12,553 nucleotides of DNA from Synechococcus sp. MED850 (GTDB taxonomy: Bacteria > Cyanobacteriota > Cyanobacteriia > PCC-6307 > Cyanobiaceae): positions 1 to 12,553 of the forward strand of contig PAEP01000047.1 in the NCBI GenBank assembly GCA_002700765.1. Direction: 5' to 3'. This document shows positions 7,115 to 12,553 of this stretch, piece by piece. Every line of letters begins with the position of its first letter. The stretch's first letter is position 1. A model generated the notes under the pieces. It was not told the DNA's origin. It made no database searches and saw only the letters and a program-made list of their open reading frames with translations. The position numbers and the translations under genes are program-made.

Positions 7115-8476
7115 TTGGCAACCACGGACATCTTCATGCCTGCCCTCAGTTCCACCATGACGGAGGGGAAGATCGTGGAATGGCTGAAGCAGCCGGGCGA
7201 CAAGGTCGGTCGGGGGGAATCGGTTCTGGTGGTTGAGTCGGACAAGGCCGACATGGATGTCGAGTCCTTCCAGGACGGCTATCTCGCCGCCGTGCTGATG
7301 CCAGCTGGCAGCACGGCTCCTGTCGGTGAAACGATCGGTCTGATCGTGGAAACCGAGGCGGAGATCGCCGACGTCCAGGCCAAGGCCCCAAGTGCCGCGC
7401 CCGCTGCTGCAGCCCCTGCCCCCAAACCGACACCAGCACCAGCTCAAGCTTCGGCCCCAACACCCGTTCCTACGGACTCCCCGGCGGCACCAGCACAGGC
7501 ACCGGCACAGGCACCAGCACCGGTGGCCGCGGCTGTTGCTCCAGCACAGCCCGTGACGAACGGACGCGTTGTTGCCAGTCCCCGCGCCAGGAAGTTGGCG
7601 ACACAGCTTGGTGTCGACCTTGCCAAGCTCAAGGGAAGCGGACCCCATGGCCGCATCCAGGCTGAGGACGTGGAGATGGCCAGTGGTCAGCCCGTCAGTG
7701 TTCCTCGCGTGGCGGAAGGTACGGCTCCCGCCGCTTCAGCCAATGGAGCTGTTGTTCCCGCTGTTCAGGCTTCTCCAGCAGGGAACAGCTTTGGTCGACC
7801 TGGCGACACCGTTCCGTTCAACACCCTGCAAGGGGCGGTGAACCGGAACATGGAGGCCAGTCTTGCGGTGCCCTGCTTCCGAGTGGGTTACACCATCACC
7901 ACCGATGCTCTTGATGCTTTCTACAAACAGGTGAAACCCAAGGGGGTCACGATGACGGCACTCCTGGCCAAGGCAGTTGCGATCACGTTGGCCCGCCATC
8001 CTCAGGTGAATGCTGCGACGACCTCAGCAGGAATGGCCTATCCAGCCGATGTCAACGTTGCCATTGCCGTCGCGATGGAGGACGGCGGGTTAATCACCCC
8101 GGTGCTGCGTCAAGCAGATCGCACGGATTTGTATGAAATGTCCCGCCAGTGGCGTGATCTGGTCAAACGCTCGCGCAGCAAACAGCTGCTTCCGGAGGAA
8201 TACAGCACAGGGACCTTCACCCTCTCCAATTTGGGAATGTTTGGAGTTGATCGATTCGACGCAATACTGCCTCCGGGAACCGGGGCGATCCTTGCTGTTG
8301 CGGCCTCCAGACCCACGGTTGTGGCAGGAAAAGACGGTTCGATCGCTGTGAAGAAACAGATGCAGGTCAACCTCACGGCGGATCACAGAGTGATCTACGG
8401 CGCTGATGGAGCTGCATTCCTCAAAGATCTTGCCGAGTTGATCGAGACGCGTCCTGAGGCTTTGGCTTTGAGTTGA
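7115..8476 (+). CDS. pdhC: Dihydrolipoyl acetyltransferase, E2 of pyruvate dehydrogenase
   Basis: E2 takes the acetyl group made by E1 on its swinging lipoyl arm and passes it to CoA, and forms the core of the pyruvate dehydrogenase complex. Domains over 453 residues are: one lipoyl domain (1-85) with lipoyl Lys44 in ESDKADMD; an Ala/Pro/Gln-rich flexible linker (about 90-148); a peripheral-subunit binding domain (about 152-188, [16 protein letters not shown] then [13 protein letters not shown]); a second Ala-rich linker; and the catalytic domain from about 230. Catalytic His424 is in [10 protein letters not shown]. The usual HxxxDG reads HxxxYG here, which I recall as normal for plastid and cyanobacterial E2. 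The start is TTG 7115, supported by the conserved (M)[19 protein letters not shown]-terminus and GGAG seven bases upstream. The lipoyl lysine is a target of LipB, encoded upstream. queA begins within or shortly after its 3' end. Confidence 0.96.
   Translation: MATTDIFMPALSSTMTEGKIVEWLKQPGDKVGRGESVLVVESDKADMDVESFQDGYLAAVLMPAGSTAPVGETIGLIVETEAEIADVQAKAPSAAPAAAAPAPKPTPAPAQASAPTPVPTDSPAAPAQAPAQAPAPVAAAVAPAQPVTNGRVVASPRARKLATQLGVDLAKLKGSGPHGRIQAEDVEMASGQPVSVPRVAEGTAPAASANGAVVPAVQASPAGNSFGRPGDTVPFNTLQGAVNRNMEASLAVPCFRVGYTITTDALDAFYKQVKPKGVTMTALLAKAVAITLARHPQVNAATTSAGMAYPADVNVAIAVAMEDGGLITPVLRQADRTDLYEMSRQWRDLVKRSRSKQLLPEEYSTGTFTLSNLGMFGVDRFDAILPPGTGAILAVAASRPTVVAGKDGSIAVKKQMQVNLTADHRVIYGADGAAFLKDLAELIETRPEALALS
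7487..7522 (+). repeat. Three 12-base tandem repeats in the pdhC linker
   Basis: Units GCACCAGCACAG, GCACCGGCACAG and GCACCAGCACCG run in tandem and encode the Ala-Pro-Ala-Gln linker between the lipoyl and subunit-binding domains. Such Ala/Pro linkers vary freely in length between E2 proteins and give the lipoyl arm its reach. Confidence 0.85.
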
Positions 8477-8499
8477 AAGGGAAAGTTGTTGGCGAAAGG

Positions 8500-9672
8500 A
8501 TGCCAGCAGGAGAGGATGATCGATTGATCCCACCAGGGCCCACAGAGGTGCCTGATTCAGGCGATCGACACGATCACCTGCTCAGCAGTTACGACTACAC
8601 CTTGCCCCGTGAACGCATTGCTCAAGCTCCGGTTGAGCCGCGTCACAACGCCCGTTTGATGATGGTGTCTCCATCGGACCAGGATCCGATTGCTCCTCGT
8701 CATGGACGTGTTTGGGACCTTCTCGATGAGTTGAAATCAGGTGATCTTCTTGTCGTGAATGACACACGAGTTCTGCGTGCTCGGTTGAAGGTACGCCGCT
8801 CGGGAGGTGGATTATCAGAATTGCTGGTGTTGGAGCCCAGGGGAGATGGCGCATGGCTTTGCCTGGCACGCCCGGCGAAACGGATGCGTTCTGGTGATCA
8901 ACTGATCATTGATGGCACGACAGTCACGCTGGTGGTCTTGGCGGAGGATGCAGCAAGTGGAGGCAGAATCGTTCAGTTTCCTTCTCACTATCACGACGCG
9001 GCATCAATCGAACAATTGTTGAATCGTTGTGGCGAAGTACCTCTGCCTCCTTATATCGAGCGACACGTCGATTCAGATCATCATCGTTACCAAACGCGTT
9101 ATGCGCAGAATCCTGGGGCGGTGGCTGCTCCAACCGCTGGATTGCATTTCAGCGATGCATTGTTGAATAATCTAGAACAATCTGGAATTAAAATAACTAG
9201 GATTACACTTCATGTTGGCCTTGGAACATTTAGGCCGGTTGAATGCGAAAACTTGAAGGATTTGAAATTACATCAAGAGTGGGTTGAAGTTCCAACCTCT
9301 GCAGTTTCCGATATTGAAGCTTGTCAGGGAAGAGTGATCGCGGTTGGCACGACGGTTGTTCGTGCCCTCGAAGGTGCAGCTCAAGCCAATAATGGACAAT
9401 TAAAACAATTTGCTGGACGTGTAGGACTGGTGATTCAGCCTGGATACCATTTTCGGGTGATCGATGGACTGATTACGAATTTCCATCTACCGAAAAGTTC
9501 TTTATTAATGCTTGTAAGTGCCCTGATTGGACGTAAAAATCTACTGCTTCATTATGAAGAAGCGATTCAGCAAAAATATCGCTTTTTCTCCTATGGCGAT
9601 GCGATGTGGATCTCTCCAGAGAGCGTTATCCCTCAGGCTAATTCACTCCGTAAAAAGGGTCCAGCCAGGTGA
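8500..9672 (+). CDS. queA: S-adenosylmethionine:tRNA ribosyltransferase-isomerase QueA
   Basis: QueA transfers and isomerises the ribosyl part of S-adenosylmethionine onto 7-aminomethyl-7-deazaguanine in tRNA, giving epoxyqueuosine at the wobble position. The conserved body starts at [20 protein letters not shown] and continues through [73 protein letters not shown]-type [14 protein letters not shown] and [19 protein letters not shown]. From ATG 8500 it has 390 residues, longer than usual (about 340-360) by an unconserved N-terminus. TTG 8473 (overlapping the pdhC stop) and GTG 8548 are other possible starts, none with an ideal ribosome binding site. Base composition changes within the gene: about 55% GC before 9060 and about 43% from 9121. 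The last 35 bases overlap the carbonic anhydrase gene on the other strand. Confidence 0.94.
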   Translation: MPAGEDDRLIPPGPTEVPDSGDRHDHLLSSYDYTLPRERIAQAPVEPRHNARLMMVSPSDQDPIAPRHGRVWDLLDELKSGDLLVVNDTRVLRARLKVRRSGGGLSELLVLEPRGDGAWLCLARPAKRMRSGDQLIIDGTTVTLVVLAEDAASGGRIVQFPSHYHDAASIEQLLNRCGEVPLPPYIERHVDSDHHRYQTRYAQNPGAVAAPTAGLHFSDALLNNLEQSGIKITRITLHVGLGTFRPVECENLKDLKLHQEWVEVPTSAVSDIEACQGRVIAVGTTVVRALEGAAQANNGQLKQFAGRVGLVIQPGYHFRVIDGLITNFHLPKSSLLMLVSALIGRKNLLLHYEEAIQQKYRFFSYGDAMWISPESVIPQANSLRKKGPAR

Positions 9673-10285
9673 TCGACAGTGGGTCGATATGAAGGAAGGC
9701 TGGCTGAAGCAGCAATGCTCCTTCTTTAACGCTGTCATGAATGACCTTGCTTTGTTCCATCAATGAACGTGCAGTGATGGCAGAATGCTGAATACAGGCA
9801 TCGGGATAGCAAGATTCATCGCTTACACATATGCCTGCATTTGTTAATCCATTACGGATATCAGTCACAAGATGTGTTAGCGATGGCGAAAAAACCTGAT
9901 CTTTTAAGTAAGCAGCTTTGACTGCTCCGCAACCTTGGTGGCTCATTACGACAACGACTTTAACTTTTAAATCCTCAACAGCATATTCAATTGATCCAGC
10001 CGATCCGAAGGTGTTGGTGTTGCCTGCATTGCGAATGACGAATAAATCACCAAATCCAGCGTCAAAAATAACCTCTACCGGAACTCTGGAATCAGAACAC
10101 GTCAAGATGGCAACTTGTGGATGCTGTGTGTTGGCTAATTCATGACGTCTGGCTTCCGTGGCGTGAGGATGAGCTGATTGCCCCTCAAGAAAACGTTTTA
10201 AACCATCTTTTAATTCATTTAAGATGTCTGTTGGTTCCAACGAGGAACCCTCTGAATTGAAGTAAGTCGATTTTTCAGTGCTCAT
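9638..10285 (-). CDS. Beta-class carbonic anhydrase
   Basis: It interconverts CO2 and bicarbonate. The 215 residues show the beta-class zinc site: Cys63 in LTCSDSR with the Asp65-Arg67 dyad, and His116 and Cys119 in [12 protein letters not shown]. The supporting block [21 protein letters not shown] is also typical. No signal peptide or membrane segment is seen, so it should be cytosolic. The N-terminus (about 1-50) matches the helical arm used for dimerisation. The start is ATG 10285 with no Shine-Dalgarno sequence; the TAG stop at 9640-9638 lies inside queA, so the last 11 codons and the stop are read from sequence that also codes for the QueA C-terminus. It is divergent from the antiporter gene across 129 bases. 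Marine Synechococcus have a carboxysomal CA of another type (CsoSCA), so this would be an additional enzyme. Some proteins of this fold act on other small substrates such as carbonyl sulfide, which cannot be excluded. Confidence 0.9.
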   Translation of the reverse strand: MSTEKSTYFNSEGSSLEPTDILNELKDGLKRFLEGQSAHPHATEARRHELANTQHPQVAILTCSDSRVPVEVIFDAGFGDLFVIRNAGNTNTFGSAGSIEYAVEDLKVKVVVVMSHQGCGAVKAAYLKDQVFSPSLTHLVTDIRNGLTNAGICVSDESCYPDACIQHSAITARSLMEQSKVIHDSVKEGALLLQPAFLHIDPLSITWLDPFYGVN

Positions 10286-10309
10286 TTTTTGTAAATGTTA
10301 AATATTATC

Positions 10310-10315
10310 ATTATA
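10310..10315 (-). promoter_or_regulatory. Possible -10 box for the carbonic anhydrase gene
   Basis: On the minus strand this reads TATAAT, a perfect sigma-70 -10 match, about 25 bases before the ATG. The region 17 bases further upstream (CAGAAA) is a poor -35, so the call rests on the -10 alone in an AT-rich stretch where such matches are common. Confidence 0.35.
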
Positions 10316-10351
10316 AAAGCAAAACATAGAATTTTCTGTATCAAACAGCGA

Positions 10352-10380
10352 TTGTCAGGGTTTCATAACGGCGGTAAAGT
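10352..10380 (+). promoter_or_regulatory. Possible sigma-70 promoter for the antiporter/DUF1345 pair
   Basis: TTGTCA (10352-10357, five of six to TTGACA) and TAAAGT (10375-10380, four of six to TATAAT) are separated by 17 bases. This places a start of transcription near 10387, about 28 bases before the ATG at 10415. TATGAT at 10391-10396 is a better -10 but has no -35 at the right distance. Confidence 0.4.
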
Positions 10381-10414
10381 AATTAGGTGTTATGATTGAA
10401 TAAAATTTGAACGA

Positions 10415-11818
10415 ATGGATTCAAATTTATTTTCTTTCACTCTCAGTCATGCGCATCAAGGATTGGGCGAAGCTGAGAAGGCTTTGAATTCTGCTTCATC
10501 TCTTCAATTTTCCTTCCAGGGAGCTTTAGTTTTCTTTGCTTTGTTGGTAATTGTAAGTACAATATTTGATAAAATAGGAAGAAAATTAAGTATCCCCGGC
10601 ACAATATTTATATTTTTCCTTGGTCTTTTTTCAAATTTTGCGGGGTTCTCATACGAAACTGTACCTCTAGAGCAGGTTCACATCGTAGCTTTGTGCATAT
10701 TGCTCTTTTTTAGTGGTTTAACTTTTGATCGTTCATTGTTGAAAGAAAATAAACTGCTAGTCAGTTCAATTTTGCTTGCGTTACTAGGTACAGTTTTGAG
10801 TATGATATTCTGGATTTTTTATGTTCGTTACGGTCTAAGTTTTTTTGCTTTTGTAGGATATGTTAAAGGCCTAGAGCCTAAGATTCTAACGCTAATGACT
10901 GTTGTGATGGTTTACTCACTTGCGGTTCATGATTGGAATAGTTATACATTTGTACGTAATCGTATTCCTGGATTTCGTAAAATCCTAGCGAATGTATTTA
11001 AAATAGAGACATCTGTTTCAGCTGCGATATCTCTACTTCTTGCTGAATTAATGGTTCTAGCATGGCTTAATGTCAATCCTGAATATAGTAGATTTGCTGA
11101 ATTAGATCAATTTTTAGAAATTATTAAGGGAATTGTAGTCGGTATTTTTAGCGGAATTTTGATGGGAATTGTTTTAACATACTTAATCCGTTATTTTGTT
11201 TCTGATAAGCCTCAATTAGTTCTTGTAGCCATTGGCTTTACATTTTTGGGTTATATTATATCGGATTTGGTCGTTGAGCATGGGGGTTATTTATGTGCAC
11301 TAAGCATAGGAATTTCTACATCCTTTACCTACAGAACAGAATCTACCTTGGACGAGATTGAGTTTCTTGGCGAAGAGCTTGAATCATTTAATATTGCTTC
11401 TGAGGCTATTCTTTTCTATGCTATTGGTGTCGGAATTCAGCCAAGTCTCTTTTTCTATCATTTACCAATAGCAATCTTTCTTTGGATTGGAATTGTACTT
11501 GTCAGACCTATATGTGTTAAACTATTTGTAAAGAGTGAGAGTCTAAATTTAGAAGAAATTAGCCTTCTATCATTTTGGAGTCCAAAGGGTGCTATCTCTA
11601 TGGCGCTTGTAGTAGGTGCTCCTGAATTACTTGATGAAATGTTTAAGGTTGAAATAACAGAAATCTTCAATGCAGAGGCTTTTTCTCTAATGGTTGATTC
11701 CGTCTGTGGGGCAGTCGTTATTTCTATGATCGTTAAATCCTTTTTAATACCAAAAATGCACCCTTATTTCTCTATAAAAGCCTCACATATAGCCGAACAG
11801 CCATCTAACCAAAAGTAG
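10415..11818 (+). CDS. CPA1-type Na+/H+ antiporter-like membrane protein, key motif residues altered
   Basis: The product is a 467-residue polytopic membrane protein. After about 30 polar residues there are many hydrophobic helices. Features matching cation:proton antiporters are: DKIGRKLSIPGTIFIFFLG (36-70 region), CILLFFSGLTFDRSLLKEN (94-112; family LLFxAGLExD), VVEHGGYLCALSIGIS, ILFYAIGVGIQPSL, and SPKGAISMALVV (389-400; family G-x-RGA with Lys391 for Arg). The two helices that cross in the ion site look changed: the family TDP is HDW (172-174) and the family ESxxND is ETSVSA (198-203), so the acidic ion-binding Asp appears lost. Transport of Na+ or K+ against H+ is therefore uncertain; it may be a divergent antiporter, a different transporter or a sensor. 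The start is ATG 10415. The DUF1345 gene follows after three bases, so the two are likely cotranslated. Confidence 0.78.
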   Translation: MDSNLFSFTLSHAHQGLGEAEKALNSASSLQFSFQGALVFFALLVIVSTIFDKIGRKLSIPGTIFIFFLGLFSNFAGFSYETVPLEQVHIVALCILLFFSGLTFDRSLLKENKLLVSSILLALLGTVLSMIFWIFYVRYGLSFFAFVGYVKGLEPKILTLMTVVMVYSLAVHDWNSYTFVRNRIPGFRKILANVFKIETSVSAAISLLLAELMVLAWLNVNPEYSRFAELDQFLEIIKGIVVGIFSGILMGIVLTYLIRYFVSDKPQLVLVAIGFTFLGYIISDLVVEHGGYLCALSIGISTSFTYRTESTLDEIEFLGEELESFNIASEAILFYAIGVGIQPSLFFYHLPIAIFLWIGIVLVRPICVKLFVKSESLNLEEISLLSFWSPKGAISMALVVGAPELLDEMFKVEITEIFNAEAFSLMVDSVCGAVVISMIVKSFLIPKMHPYFSIKASHIAEQPSNQK

Positions 11819-11821
11819 ATC

Positions 11822-12496
11822 ATGAAGAGTATTCATCCACGTTTTCTGACAGATCGATTCAGAGTCTTACGCTCTCTCATTGTTGGTTTATTAATAACAG
11901 TTGTTATTTATCCTAAAATACCCATCAAACCAGCGCTCACATTTGCAATTACGGTTGCGTTGTCTTGGGATTTAGTTGCTCTTTTTGGTAAGACTTGGTA
12001 CATGTCTATTTCGCAAACAAGATATATATTTGAACGGTGGCAATCAATCGAATCATATGTTGTCTTAAGAAGTGCCTCTTTGGTATTTTTGAGTGTTGGT
12101 GTTTTAAGTTTTTGCATAAGTGATATCCATGATACGGTCCATCGACTTCCTGATTGGGTTCATATTCTTGTGACTTTTATTGCATTATTTATGACTTGGT
12201 TGGAACTACATAATGGGTTTGCGCTTTACTATGCAAAAAGCTACTATGAGCTGAATACTACTGAGTTATCGGAAGGTCAATCGCAGCAAGGTTTTATTTT
12301 TGAAGGATCAGAGCCGACTTTCAGTGATTTTATTTATGTAGCATATTCAATTGGCTTGACTTATTCCATGACCGATTGTAGTGTTGAAGATTCAGCCATT
12401 CGAAGAGTCGTTATTATCCACTGCGTAGCTTCTTTTTTGTACACATCAACTGTTTTGTCGATCATCCTTTCGCTGGTTACTCAGCCACCCTCGTAA
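11822..12496 (+). CDS. DUF1345 membrane protein
   Basis: This 224-residue integral membrane protein has hydrophobic segments near 15-33, 38-56, 80-100, 113-130, a shorter one at about 168-184 and 197-219. The C-terminal part, with FSDFIYVAYSIGLTYSMTDC (167-186) followed by SAIRRVVIIHCVASFLYTST, matches the DUF1345 pattern (DFxYFSFxIGMTxQVSD, then RRLxLxHGLLSFFFNT). The function is unknown; the short helix plus turn resembles the pore loop region of two-TM ion channels but lacks a TVGYG filter. It starts with ATG three bases after the antiporter stop and so probably works with that protein. AT-rich codon use matches the antiporter gene. Confidence 0.8.
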   Translation: MKSIHPRFLTDRFRVLRSLIVGLLITVVIYPKIPIKPALTFAITVALSWDLVALFGKTWYMSISQTRYIFERWQSIESYVVLRSASLVFLSVGVLSFCISDIHDTVHRLPDWVHILVTFIALFMTWLELHNGFALYYAKSYYELNTTELSEGQSQQGFIFEGSEPTFSDFIYVAYSIGLTYSMTDCSVEDSAIRRVVIIHCVASFLYTSTVLSIILSLVTQPPS

Positions 12497-12553
12497 GAAT
12501 ACCAAGATCACATTGTTCTGAGATCAAAGCATTTCCATCTCGGAAGGAACAAG
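12497..12553 (+). other. Right-edge intergenic sequence with a Shine-Dalgarno-like element
   Basis: After the DUF1345 stop only 57 bases remain. No hairpin followed by a T tract is visible. GGAAGGAA (12542-12549) ends four bases before the edge and would be a good ribosome binding site for a gene starting just outside the window on the plus strand; the gene itself is not seen. Confidence 0.25.

Larger units (their letters stand above)
9121..12553. other. Low-GC accessory segment with a boundary inside queA
   Basis: Hand counts give about 43% GC for 9121-9660, about 42% for 9721-9900 and about 36% for 10441-10800, against about 55% for 8521-9060 and around 60% in sampled parts of fadD. The change is abrupt near 9120-9180, in the middle of queA. 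The segment holds the 3' half of queA, a carbonic anhydrase, an antiporter-like protein and a DUF1345 protein, and reaches the right edge. No integrase, transposase, tRNA or clear flanking repeat is visible. Confidence 0.6.

Noticed and set aside
6953..7648. A 231-codon open frame on the minus strand opposite ylqD and pdhC.
   Set aside because: Its Cys/Trp/Arg/Gly-rich translation is the antisense of the Ala/Pro linker of pdhC; no known domain and it spans two real genes.
8384..8413. The catalytic HxxxDG motif of PdhC reads HRVIYG (Asp to Tyr).
   Set aside because: From memory plastid and cyanobacterial E2 proteins commonly have HRxxYGAD here, so it is a lineage trait and not a damaged site.
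8473..8499. TTG 8473 as the queA start, overlapping the pdhC stop.
   Set aside because: Possible, but the added residues are not conserved and ATG 8500 is a stronger start codon; kept only as an alternative.
9479..9488. Ten-base direct repeat ATTTCCATCT at 9479-9488 and 12531-12540, roughly flanking the accessory genes.
   Set aside because: Ten bases is close to chance over these lengths, the left copy lies within conserved queA coding sequence, and no integrase is nearby; not enough for an attachment site.

Overview
The window looks like chromosome of a marine picocyanobacterium, most likely a marine Synechococcus. The evidence is the content and style of the core genes: a long-form LrtA/HPF, a RecO that closes with a cyanobacterial GQWAWRCSLLP block, a plastid/cyanobacterial-type PdhC, a LipB and acyl-ACP synthetase pair, and a cyanobacterial YlqD. 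Most core genes are roughly 55-60% GC and often use TTG or GTG starts with weak ribosome binding sites. This assignment comes from recognising families by eye, not from a search.

Left part (1-3811, minus strand). Five genes are read leftward with almost no space between them: hpf/lrtA (ribosome hibernation), a DeoC-like aldolase, recO (recombinational repair), an MFS exporter, and the N-terminal third or quarter of a glycosyltransferase that runs off the left edge. Gaps are 3 and 15 bases, then a 4-base overlap, then 32 bases, so they probably form one operon. The DeoC-like protein has Gln where the family's Schiff-base lysine should be.

Middle part (3822-9672, plus strand). lipB starts almost back to back with hpf. 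It is followed by a cyanobacterial acyl-ACP/acyl-CoA synthetase, a YlqD-family coiled-coil protein, pdhC (E2 of pyruvate dehydrogenase) and queA (queuosine synthesis). lipB, the acyl-ACP synthetase and pdhC make biochemical sense together: one supplies or recycles acyl-ACP, one moves octanoyl groups from ACP to lipoyl domains, and one carries a lipoyl domain.

Right part (about 9121-12553). Base composition falls inside queA: by hand count 8521-9060 is about 55% GC and 9121-9660 about 43%. It stays low through a beta-carbonic anhydrase gene (minus strand, about 42% in a sample) and a CPA1-type antiporter-like gene (about 36% in a sample), and looks similarly AT-rich in the DUF1345 membrane protein gene. 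The carbonic anhydrase gene overlaps the end of queA tail to tail by 35 bases. It diverges from the antiporter/DUF1345 pair across a 129-base AT-rich promoter region. I read this as an accessory segment, possibly brought in by recombination with a junction inside queA, and possibly serving inorganic carbon, pH or ion homeostasis. The antiporter-like protein lacks the usual ion-binding residues of its family, so its transport activity is uncertain. No tRNA, rRNA, CRISPR array or transposase was seen, and apart from the window edges no gene looks broken.
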